Translations under genes and position numbers: made by a program | Shown: piece after piece, positions 1 through 5,733 of the stretch | Numbering within the stretch: position 1 is the first letter of the stretch | How the letters are laid out: each line of letters begins with the position of its first letter | Assembly (NCBI GenBank): GCA_021160155.1 | Contig: JAGHDB010000310.1 | Location: 1-11,793, forward strand | Length of the DNA: 11,793 bases | Direction of reading: 5' to 3' | DNA from: Bacteroidales bacterium | GTDB taxonomy: Bacteria > Bacteroidota > Bacteroidia > Bacteroidales > UBA12481 | The notes under the pieces: generated by a model | What the model saw: only the letters and a program-made list of their open reading frames with translations | What the model was told of the DNA's origin: nothing | Databases searched by the model: none

Positions 1-678
1 GGTAAGATGGTTGACCACCTCCGAGATCAGTACTTTACATTGTTTGATGGCTTCAGGACCGCTGGTTTTCAGCACGGATAAAAGGCTTTCAAGTTCCCTG
101 TCAAGTTCTTTAAAGGGAACTGATTTATTGACCAGTCCGATAGCTCTGGCTTCGTGACCATCAAAACGTTTTCCGGTCAGCATCAGTTCTTTAGCCCAGA
201 ATTCTCCGGTTCTTTTCAATACAAAAGGGGAAATACAGGCGGGAATGATACCAATCTTCACTTCACTGAGCGAAAAGACGGTATCTTCAGCACAATAGGC
301 AAAATCACAGGCAGCCATCAAACCATTGGCCCCGCCGATAACAGCACCATGCACCACGGCAATGGTAGGTTTACTGCAATTATATATAGTTTCAAAACAA
401 GCTGAAAGCTGATTGCTTTCCCTGAGATTTTGTTCGTAGGAATAATCGGCCACATCACGCATCCAGTTCAGGTTGGCACCGGCACAGAACGACTTACCCC
501 TGCCCTTTAAAACCACATACCGTATCTGACGGTTCTTCTCTATCTCCGTGAAACAATCAATGATTTCAGCAATCATCACCTCATTGAAAGCATTGTGAAT
601 CTCAGGGCGGTTCAGGTAGAGAATCCCGGTATCGTGATCCGTAATGAATTGAATTGTCTGATAGTTATCCATATTCAT
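1..678 (-). CDS. liuC: Enoyl-CoA hydratase/isomerase family, probable methylglutaconyl-CoA hydratase (3' end cut by window edge)
   Basis: This is a crotonase-fold enzyme; 226 residues are visible and the C-terminus lies beyond the left edge (relatives have about 260-270 residues). I translated it from the reverse strand. Visible motifs are NRPEIHNAF near the N-terminus, the first oxyanion-hole segment KSFCAGANLNWM (62-73), the second glycine-rich segment HGAVIGGANGL (110-120) and the catalytic-Glu region FSLSEVKIGIIPACISP (135-151). The ANLNWM and IIPACISP wording resembles methylglutaconyl-CoA hydratases, which hydrate 3-methylglutaconyl-CoA to HMG-CoA in leucine breakdown. As I recall for that subgroup, Gly (119) rather than Glu sits at the first acid position of typical enoyl-CoA hydratases, leaving Glu139 as the likely catalytic acid. 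It begins 9 nt after the carboxylase stop, so the two are probably cotranscribed. ATG at 678 is used; ATG at 672 is an alternative. Another short-chain enoyl-CoA hydratase is possible, but the neighbour favours LiuC. Confidence 0.85.
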   Translation of the reverse strand, partial: MNMDNYQTIQFITDHDTGILYLNRPEIHNAFNEVMIAEIIDCFTEIEKNRQIRYVVLKGRGKSFCAGANLNWMRDVADYSYEQNLRESNQLSACFETIYNCSKPTIAVVHGAVIGGANGLMAACDFAYCAEDTVFSLSEVKIGIIPACISPFVLKRTGEFWAKELMLTGKRFDGHEARAIGLVNKSVPFKELDRELESLLSVLKTSGPEAIKQCKVLISEVVNHLT

Positions 679-687
679 CTTGATTTA

Positions 688-2295
688 TCACATCCTGAAA
701 ACTCCATATTGATGCGGACCAAACGGTTGATTAAGTGATGCGGCAATTCCCATGGCCAGTACCTTACGGGTATCCGCCGGATCAATGATCCCATCGTCCC
801 ACAGTCGTGAAGTACTGTAATAGGCTGAGCCTTCCATTTCATATTTTTCCAGTATTTCATTTTGTATGGTTTCCCGCTCTTTCCGTGTCAGTTTTTCGCC
901 CCGGGCTTTCAACTGATCCTCTTTGATGGTCACCAATACTCCGGCAGCCTGGTCTCCGCCCATGACCGATATTTTGGCGTTGGGCCACATAAATAATAAC
1001 CGGGGATCATATGCCCTGCCGGCCATAGCATAATTACCTGCCCCGAAAGAGCCCCCGAATATCAGGGTAAATTTGGGTACATTAGCATTGGCAACTGCAT
1101 GGACCAGTTTGGCTCCGTCTCGGGCAATACCTCCGCGCTCGTATTTGCTTCCCACCATGAAACCGGTAATATTCTGCAGAAATACCAGCGGTATCTTCCG
1201 GTTGGTACAAAGTTCAATAAAATGGGCTCCCTTCAAAGATGTTTCAGAATAGATGATACCGTTATTAGCCAGAATTCCAACAGGATAACCCATGATTCGT
1301 GCAAACCCGGTTACCAATGTAGTAGCATAATCTCTTTTGAATTCATGGAAACGGCTGCCATCCACTATTCTCATTATTATTTCGTGTGAATCAACCGGCT
1401 TTTTAAAATTCAACGGGGCTATACCGTACAACTCTTCAGGATCATAAAGCGGCTCTTCAGGAGTAGTGAGATCCAGTTTTTGTTTCACCGGTGCGGCAAA
1501 ACTTTCAAAAATATTCCGGCAGATTTGTATGGCATGCGCATCATCTTCAGCCAGGTGATCAGCTACCCCTGAAACCGAAGTATGAATAACGGCGCCACCC
1601 AGTTCTTCGGCAGTTACCTCTTCACCGGTAGCAGCTTTAACCAACGGCGGTCCGCCGATAAATATGGTTCCCTGGTTTCTCACGATAATGGTTTCATCAC
1701 TCATAGCAGGGACATAAGCCCCGCCTGCCGTACAGGAGCCCATCACGATGGAGATCTGAGGTATTCCCTGTGCAGATAGCCTGGCCTGATTATAGAAAAA
1801 CCGCCCGAAATCAAAACGGTCGGGAAACACATTTGCCTGTTCGGGTAAAAATATCCCTCCCGAATCCACCATGTACACACAGGGCAGGTGATTTTGCATG
1901 GCGATTTCCTGGGCTCTGATATGTTTTTTAATAGCCTCTTTAATATACGTCCCTCCTTTCACAGTGGCATCATTAGCAATGATTACCGTTTCACGGCCGT
2001 GAATCACTCCGATCCCGGTAATGATCCCGGCAGATGGAAACCGGTCGTCATACTGGCCGTAAGCAGCTAAAGGAGAGAGTTCAAGAAACGGCGTATGCGG
2101 ATCAAGAAGGAGGTCAATCCGTTCACGTGCCAGTAATTTTCCCCGTTTCCGGTGTTTTTCTATTGTTCCCGGCGGTCGCTCCGCAACTACCTTATTAAGA
2201 TGATCCCTGTACTCATTCATCAGTATCAGAAACCGTTTACGGTTTTCACGGAATTCCCGGGAATTAGTTTGAATTTTCGACTTTAAAACGTACAA
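688..2295 (-). CDS. mccB: Acyl-CoA carboxylase carboxyltransferase (beta) subunit, methylcrotonyl-CoA carboxylase type
   Basis: The 535-residue protein is full length for a biotin-dependent carboxyltransferase subunit, which moves CO2 from carboxybiotin on a partner alpha subunit to an acyl-CoA in the cytoplasm. The N-terminal block [16 protein letters not shown] (51-66) and FLELSPLAA (70-78) are typical. The N-domain oxyanion region [17 protein letters not shown] spans 185-201, with [14 protein letters not shown] at 222-235 and SGVADH at 242-247. The C-domain has [12 protein letters not shown] (413-424) and [12 protein letters not shown] (436-447). These wordings fit methylcrotonyl-CoA carboxylase better than propionyl- or acetyl-CoA carboxylases; geranyl-CoA carboxylase beta is a close alternative. 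No biotin/alpha subunit is in the window. The start is a TTG: an in-frame TAA lies two codons upstream, and the next ATG (residue 26) would remove family-conserved sequence. The gene precedes liuC by 9 nt, which suggests a leucine/isovalerate degradation unit. Confidence 0.92.
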   Translation of the reverse strand: MYVLKSKIQTNSREFRENRKRFLILMNEYRDHLNKVVAERPPGTIEKHRKRGKLLARERIDLLLDPHTPFLELSPLAAYGQYDDRFPSAGIITGIGVIHGRETVIIANDATVKGGTYIKEAIKKHIRAQEIAMQNHLPCVYMVDSGGIFLPEQANVFPDRFDFGRFFYNQARLSAQGIPQISIVMGSCTAGGAYVPAMSDETIIVRNQGTIFIGGPPLVKAATGEEVTAEELGGAVIHTSVSGVADHLAEDDAHAIQICRNIFESFAAPVKQKLDLTTPEEPLYDPEELYGIAPLNFKKPVDSHEIIMRIVDGSRFHEFKRDYATTLVTGFARIMGYPVGILANNGIIYSETSLKGAHFIELCTNRKIPLVFLQNITGFMVGSKYERGGIARDGAKLVHAVANANVPKFTLIFGGSFGAGNYAMAGRAYDPRLLFMWPNAKISVMGGDQAAGVLVTIKEDQLKARGEKLTRKERETIQNEILEKYEMEGSAYYSTSRLWDDGIIDPADTRKVLAMGIAASLNQPFGPHQYGVFRM

Positions 2296-2370
2296 ATTGA
2301 ATTAAATTTATTGATATTTAGGGATATCTTCATGATTCGAACATCCTCTAAATATAATAAATATTGGGTG

Positions 2371-2392
2371 ATAAAACAGGCGAACGTTGCCT
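2371..2392 (-). terminator. Possible intrinsic terminator after the FNR-type gene
   Basis: Nine bases past the regulator's stop codon, the minus strand has a short hairpin: stem AGGC/GCCT (2389-2392 with 2378-2381) around a 7-nt loop, followed by GTTTTAT. The stem is only four base pairs, so termination may be weak and some read-through into the carboxylase gene is possible. Confidence 0.35.
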
Positions 2393-2401
2393 TTAGTCAG
2401 T

Positions 2402-3079
2402 CTATCCGTTCTTGCTCAGAGTCTCCAGTGTTTTTTTATCCAGGATCTCCAGACAGCCTCTTTCTTCAGCGATAATTCCGCTTCGGGTAAAACTTTTAAT
2501 AACCCGTACCGCACTCATATGAGACATCCCGGCAAATTCACCTAAATCCTTGCGGGTGAGTGATAATTTGAAACGGTTTGCATGAAAAACCTCATCAGCC
2601 AAATAAAGCAGGGCATCTGCCATACTGCCGTTCAATTGCTTTCTCGTCATAGTTACAATCTTGTTGTAATGATAAAGAGTTCGCTGATTTACGGTTGACA
2701 GAATCTCCCTGCCAAACTGAGGGTTTGAAAGAATCAACTCTTCAAAAACCGTCCGGTCAATAGCACAGATTACAGAATCTTCAAGGGCGGCAACCGAATA
2801 TTGAAAAGTTTCACTGGAAAAAAGATGCGGCAAACCTATATAATGACCATCGGAGTATATGGTTAAGATCAGATTAAAATCACCGGGTATCTCCTTGTAA
2901 ATCTTCACCAAACCCGTTTGTAAAAAAAGCACATGGGTCAGAAAAGATCCCTGTTTGGCAATGTGCTCCCCTTTTTTATAGGTAAGTTCCACTCTCCGGT
3001 TATTGGCAAAATCAAGCTCCAGTGGTTTTAAAAACTTGAAACAGCTTGACTTATTCTTACATTCAGGACAATTGGCCAT
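2402..3079 (-). CDS. FNR-type Crp/Fnr transcriptional regulator with complete [4Fe-4S] cysteine set
   Basis: The 225-residue protein has a cyclic-nucleotide-binding-like beta-roll domain (about 20-115), a dimerisation helix (about 118-150) and a C-terminal winged helix-turn-helix (about 172-215). The N-terminus has C4-x2-C7-x5-C13, the same spacing as Cys20, Cys23 and Cys29 of E. coli FNR. ALEDSVIC with Cys105 aligns with ALETSMVC holding FNR Cys122. All four ligands of the oxygen-labile [4Fe-4S] cluster are therefore present, and anaerobic activation is the likely mode. In the recognition helix the FNR E-x-x-S-R residues are replaced by Met188, Val191 and Arg192, so the DNA target probably differs from TTGAT-N4-ATCAA. 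An upstream in-frame start at 3187 would add 36 residues. I chose 3079 because that extension overlaps the likely promoter and operator and the length then fits the family. The gene is divergent from the respiratory operon, its likely target. Confidence 0.88.
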   Translation of the reverse strand: MANCPECKNKSSCFKFLKPLELDFANNRRVELTYKKGEHIAKQGSFLTHVLFLQTGLVKIYKEIPGDFNLILTIYSDGHYIGLPHLFSSETFQYSVAALEDSVICAIDRTVFEELILSNPQFGREILSTVNQRTLYHYNKIVTMTRKQLNGSMADALLYLADEVFHANRFKLSLTRKDLGEFAGMSHMSAVRVIKSFTRSGIIAEERGCLEILDKKTLETLSKNG

Positions 3080-3124
3080 AAAAAAATATCCAGCTAATAA
3101 ATAAAATAACATTTCAGGAAGCGA

Positions 3125-3132
3125 CAAAGTTA
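3125..3132 (-). promoter_or_regulatory. Bacteroidota-type -7 promoter element for the FNR-type gene
   Basis: The minus strand reads TAACTTTG, a perfect match to the Bacteroidota sigma -7 consensus TAnnTTTG. It would give a leader of about 40 nt before the ATG at 3079. A TTTG lies upstream (3148-3151), but with only 15 nt between, shorter than the usual 19 or so, so the -33 element is uncertain. Confidence 0.5.
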
Positions 3133-3145
3133 CAAGAGTTTGTAA
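3130..3145. promoter_or_regulatory. Perfect 16-bp inverted repeat, candidate operator
   Basis: TTACAAGAGTTTGTAA is a perfect palindrome with 6-bp arms (TTACAA/TTGTAA) and a 4-bp spacer. It overlaps the upstream edge of the TAACTTTG promoter element, with its centre near -18 of the regulator gene. A dimer bound there would block RNA polymerase. The size fits a Crp/Fnr-family site, so autorepression by the adjacent regulator is the simplest reading. The sequence is not the E. coli FNR box, in line with the changed recognition helix. A TetR-type or other dimeric repressor site cannot be excluded. Confidence 0.5.
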
Positions 3146-3215
3146 AACAAATGAACGTAAATCAACTTTTTTATTGCGCAAGATCATTCTTTCGATTATT
3201 CTATCTATCTACATA

Positions 3216-3294
3216 TTGACATGTATCTATACTTGGATGACAATTTGTTTTAAGGTGATAATTCTCTTTTTGTAGTGGACAGACTCTATTTTTA
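3216..3294 (+). promoter_or_regulatory. Likely promoter region of the Mbs-like operon, elements uncertain
   Basis: The plus-strand leader upstream of the MrpE-like gene has two -7-like octamers that each miss TAnnTTTG by one base: TATACTTG (3228-3235) and TATTTTTA (3287-3294). Neither has a well-placed TTTG about 19 nt upstream. TTGACATGTATCTA (3216-3229) matches the classical FNR box TTGAT-N4-ATCAA at 8 of 10 positions. ACAATTTGT (3240-3248) is a small inverted repeat. None is at a clear class II activator position, so this marks the region rather than a precise site. Confidence 0.25.
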
Positions 3295-3326
3295 CCCCTC
3301 GAAAACAGACAGCATAATTCGAACTT

Positions 3327-3821
3327 ATGAAAATAAAAACCATCCTGATTATGTCGGTCATCCTGTTTATCGGCTGGCTGATAATGAACAACTCGCTTCA
3401 ACCCGGGATTGTAATCAGCGGAGCCATCCTTTCGGTGGGTATCTCCATGATTTTCTGCCGGTACTGCAGGCTGATTAACGATGTTCGCCTCACTCCTAAA
3501 GCACTCGCATATTCGTTTGCGTATATTTTTGTTTTCAGCTGGGCTTTGATCAAAGCCAATCTGGATGTAGCCTCCAGGGTGATACGTCCTTCACTCCCGA
3601 TCAAACCGGGAATTGTTCAGGTCAGGACTAAGCTCAAATCAAAAATCGGCCGGCTGATTCTGGCCAATTCAGTCACTCTGACACCCGGCACTTTAATAGT
3701 TGAATACCACGATGATCTGATGTTCATTCATTGGATTGACGTAAAAAGTGAAGATGTGGAAAAAGCCTCACAAGAAATTATCGGTCAATTTGAAAAATAC
3801 CTGGAGGTAATGTATGGTTAA
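3327..3821 (+). CDS. mrpE: MrpE/MbhA-type antiporter-module subunit
   Basis: This 164-residue membrane protein begins the operon. Hydrophobic segments lie at about 5-21, 28-44 and 58-77, followed by a cytoplasmic domain of about 85 residues ending near the MrpF start. The stretch ANSVTLTPGTLIVEY (113-127) is the hallmark of the MrpE/MnhE family. In Mrp antiporters and in Mbh/Mbs complexes this subunit belongs to the Na+/H+ exchange module with MrpF and MrpG; it is thought structural rather than catalytic. ATG at 3327 gives the usual family length; no Shine-Dalgarno sequence precedes it. Its 3' end overlaps the next gene by 8 nt. It corresponds to MbsA/MbhA by position. Confidence 0.92.
   Translation: MKIKTILIMSVILFIGWLIMNNSLQPGIVISGAILSVGISMIFCRYCRLINDVRLTPKALAYSFAYIFVFSWALIKANLDVASRVIRPSLPIKPGIVQVRTKLKSKIGRLILANSVTLTPGTLIVEYHDDLMFIHWIDVKSEDVEKASQEIIGQFEKYLEVMYG
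3803..3807 (+). promoter_or_regulatory. Ribosome-binding site of the MrpF-like gene
   Basis: GGAGG lies 6 nt before the ATG at 3814, inside the end of the MrpE-like gene. It picks 3814 over an ATG at 3810 in the upstream gene's own frame. Confidence 0.6.
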
Positions 3822-4074
3822 TACAATTCTTACCATAGCGGGGGCCCTGATGCTGGTAGCTATTTTGCTCTCTTTGTATCGTTTTCTGAAAGGCCCTACC
3901 ACTGCGGATAAAGTAGTGGCATTTGATGTTATGACAGTTTCATCCAGCGCCATCCTGGTACTGTTGGGTTATTACAGTAACCGGTACATCTATCTGGATG
4001 TCGCCCTGGTGTATGGCCTGCTTAGTTTTATCGGGGTCATTATTGTGGCCCGTTATATTGAAAAAGGATATTAA
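3814..4074 (+). CDS. mrpF: MrpF/MbhB-type antiporter-module subunit
   Basis: An 86-residue protein with three transmembrane helices (about 4-22, 34-52, 58-80), the normal size and topology of MrpF/MnhF. The loop RFLKGPTTADKVVAFDVMT (23-41) is the family signature, with the conserved G-P-x-x-x-D-K-V-V-A-x-D pattern. It joins MrpE and MrpG in the cation-translocating part of Mrp antiporters and of Mbh/Mbs complexes, where it equals MbhB/MbsB. The start overlaps the preceding gene and has a GGAGG ribosome site; the stop is 1 nt before the MrpG-like start, so translational coupling is likely. Confidence 0.93.
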   Translation: MVNTILTIAGALMLVAILLSLYRFLKGPTTADKVVAFDVMTVSSSAILVLLGYYSNRYIYLDVALVYGLLSFIGVIIVARYIEKGY

Positions 4075-4075
4075 A

Positions 4076-4432
4076 ATGGATGTATTAGCAATTATCGGAG
4101 CGTTCATCACCCTCATCGGATCGATATTCATGGTATTGGGCGCATTGGGCCTGGTTAGAATGCCGGATGTATTTAACCGGATACAGACCGGCACCAAAGC
4201 TTCTACCCTGGGTACTATTCTGAGTTTGCTCGGACTGGCATTGATCGTTCCTTCCTGGTCAGGCAAGCTTATCAGCTTCATACTGTTTGTCGGGCTGACA
4301 AACCCGGTATCTTCTCATGTTCTGGCCCGTGCAGCGCATCATCTGAAGATTCCCATGTCTGTGTCTGACCGGACTGTTACGGATAAGCTCAGTGAATATT
4401 ATAATAATAACCCAAAAGAAGTGGAAGAATGA
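4076..4432 (+). CDS. mrpG: MrpG/MbhC-type antiporter-module subunit
   Basis: A 118-residue protein with three hydrophobic helices (about 3-26, 42-60, 64-82) and a short polar C-terminal tail. MVLGALGLVRMPDVFNRIQ (19-37), KASTLGT and the later LTNPVSSHVLARAAH are the recognised MrpG/MnhG signature. ATG at 4076 fits family length and follows AGGA at 4065-4068 with good spacing; an extension upstream would run through the MrpF gene and add non-family sequence. The tail is Asn- and Glu-rich, and its stop overlaps the next start as ATGA. By order it equals MbhC/MbsC. Confidence 0.93.
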   Translation: MDVLAIIGAFITLIGSIFMVLGALGLVRMPDVFNRIQTGTKASTLGTILSLLGLALIVPSWSGKLISFILFVGLTNPVSSHVLARAAHHLKIPMSVSDRTVTDKLSEYYNNNPKEVEE

Positions 4433-4674
4433 TACTGATTATAGTTTCAATGGTTTTGGGCGTAGTTATGATCGCAGTTTCCCTGGTTGCCCTTCATACC
4501 AAAAAATTGCAGGCTGCCATCCTGGCTGCAGGCGTATTGTCACTCATGACTTCCATCCTTTTTCTGTTACTGGCTGCACCGGATGTAGCATTAACCGAAG
4601 CAGCCATAGGAAGTGCCCTGACCACGGCAATATTTTTTTACGTGTTGAATAAAATCAAAAATACCCATGTATAA
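4429..4674 (+). CDS. mbhD: MbhD-type subunit (DUF4040; MrpA C-terminal domain homologue)
   Basis: An 81-residue protein with three helices (about 1-22, 29-49, 56-75). LLLAAPDVALTEAAIGSAL (47-65) is the strongly conserved DUF4040/MrpA C-terminal signature. The acidic residues there (Asp53, Glu58) lie in a buried polar region linked to ion movement in Mrp and Mbh structures; the fold is related to NuoJ. In Bacillus-type Mrp this domain is part of large MrpA, whereas Mbh/Mbs operons carry it as a separate small gene, as here. There is no separate MrpA in the cluster. It overlaps both neighbours (4 nt upstream, 8 nt downstream). Confidence 0.9.
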   Translation: MILIIVSMVLGVVMIAVSLVALHTKKLQAAILAAGVLSLMTSILFLLLAAPDVALTEAAIGSALTTAIFFYVLNKIKNTHV

Positions 4675-5365
4675 AAAATTGTTTGTCCTCCTTTTACTGG
4701 CTGTGCTGGGATGGTCATTTTTTACTCTCCTTCAGACACACCAGGAGCGACAAAGCCTGAATCCTTTGTCAAAACACTATGTCGAAAAGGGACCGGATGA
4801 AGTGGGTGCACCAAACTTAGTCACAGCCATTGTAGTCACCTACAGGGGATTTGATACCCTTGGCGAGGTTACCATTCTGTTTGTTTCGGCTGCTATTGTA
4901 GGGCTCTTCCTGAAAACCGAAAACCGTCGGCGTAAGTATAAAATCAGAAGCACCAGTGAAATATTGCATGCGGCTCAGCGTCTGTTGTTCCCGGTAATGA
5001 TTCTTTTCGGTATTTATATTTTTATGAATGGTCACCTGACACCGGGAGGAGGGTTTCAGGGAGGTGCGGTAATCGCCACCGCCATGATCCTGGTTCTGCT
5101 GACCAACCCTGAAAGTCCGATCAGCCACCGGGCATTTAACCTGTTAGAATCCGTTTCAGGATTCTCCTATATTATAATAGGTGTTTTAGGCGTACTCCTT
5201 GCCGGCGGATTTTTGGATAACCACATTCTGCCCCTCGGCAAGTTCGGGAACCTGTTCAGCGCCGGTGCTATCCCACTTATCTACTCTTTTGTCGGATTAA
5301 AAGTGGGTTCAGAACTCTCCAGTATTATACTCAACCTCAATGATGTTCAAAAAGACGACAAATGA
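4667..5365 (+). CDS. mrpB: Fused MbhE-like and MrpB/MbhF-type subunit
   Basis: The 232-residue protein has two parts. Residues 1-88 resemble the end of MrpA/MbhE: a helix at 4-22, then YVEKGPDEVGAPNLVTAIVV (38-57), YRGFDTLGEVT (59-69) and a second helix to about 82. Residues 95-232 are MrpB/MnhB-like with four helices and the signature NGHLTPGGGFQGGAV (121-135). A basic linker, RRRKYK (87-92), joins the parts. Mbh of Pyrococcus has these as two genes (E and F), while the archaeal Mbx/Mbs gene list, as I recall it, has no separate E. The start lies inside the DUF4040 gene and the stop overlaps the next gene as ATGA. The role is as part of the Na+/H+ antiporter-like arm. Confidence 0.9.
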   Translation: MYKKLFVLLLLAVLGWSFFTLLQTHQERQSLNPLSKHYVEKGPDEVGAPNLVTAIVVTYRGFDTLGEVTILFVSAAIVGLFLKTENRRRKYKIRSTSEILHAAQRLLFPVMILFGIYIFMNGHLTPGGGFQGGAVIATAMILVLLTNPESPISHRAFNLLESVSGFSYIIIGVLGVLLAGGFLDNHILPLGKFGNLFSAGAIPLIYSFVGLKVGSELSSIILNLNDVQKDDK

Positions 5366-5733
5366 ATTTTTTCAGTGTACAAGGCATTAGTCTAACGATC
5401 GGTTTTATTTTGATCCTGATTGGATTGTGGGGTATTCTCACACAACGGAACCTGATCCGGATCATCATTGGTTTCACCATTTTTAATAATGGTGTCAACC
5501 TCATAATCGTTGCACTTGCCTACATGAAGGGTCGTACCGCTCCCATAATCGACCAGGTAGTCACCCGGACTGACGCCGTTGACAAAGTGGCTGACCCGAT
5601 TCCGCAGGCATTGGTACTGACCGCTATTGTCATCGGAGTGGGTGTCACTGCGGTCATGCTCTCCTATACATTACGCATGTACAGAGCAAAACACTCATTA
5701 GAAATTAATGTTTTTACTGAATCAAAATGGTAA
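5362..5733 (+). CDS. mrpC: MrpC/NuoK-type subunit (MbhG-like)
   Basis: A 123-residue protein with three helices (about 9-25, 31-53, 84-110), the normal size of MrpC/MnhC and MbhG, which are homologous to complex I NuoK. Typical features are the helix-2 segment IIIGFTIFNNGVNLII (34-49) and DPIPQALVLTAIVIGVGVTA (79-98). A polar loop of about 28 residues separates helices 2 and 3. In complex I-like machines this subunit sits between the ion-pumping MrpD unit and the rest of the membrane arm. It overlaps both neighbours (4 nt and 7 nt), consistent with coupled translation. Confidence 0.92.
   Translation: MNFFSVQGISLTIGFILILIGLWGILTQRNLIRIIIGFTIFNNGVNLIIVALAYMKGRTAPIIDQVVTRTDAVDKVADPIPQALVLTAIVIGVGVTAVMLSYTLRMYRAKHSLEINVFTESKW

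Noticed and set aside
154..405. Plus-strand open frame of 83 codons within the crotonase gene
   Set aside because: The minus strand at this place encodes the conserved crotonase core, so this is a shadow frame.
1099..2070. Several plus-strand open frames of 60-96 codons inside the carboxylase gene
   Set aside because: They are antisense shadows of a strongly conserved gene and show no recognisable domain.
2349..2356. TATATTTA on the minus strand as a -7 element for the carboxylase gene
   Set aside because: It misses TAnnTTTG by one base, has no properly spaced TTTG, and such AT-rich octamers are common by chance in this spacer.
3080..3187. N-terminal extension of the FNR-type protein from an upstream start at 3187
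   Set aside because: It adds 36 hydrophobic residues not typical of the family and would overlap the TAACTTTG element and the 16-bp palindrome; ATG at 3079 gives normal FNR spacing of the cysteines.
3201..3401. Minus-strand frame of 66 codons across the divergent spacer and the start of the MrpE-like gene
   Set aside because: It covers regulatory sequence and part of a real gene, and its translation resembles no known family.
3998..4075. Earlier start for the MrpG-like gene at 3998
   Set aside because: It would run inside the MrpF-like gene in another frame and add sequence not found in MrpG; ATG at 4076 has a ribosome site and family length.
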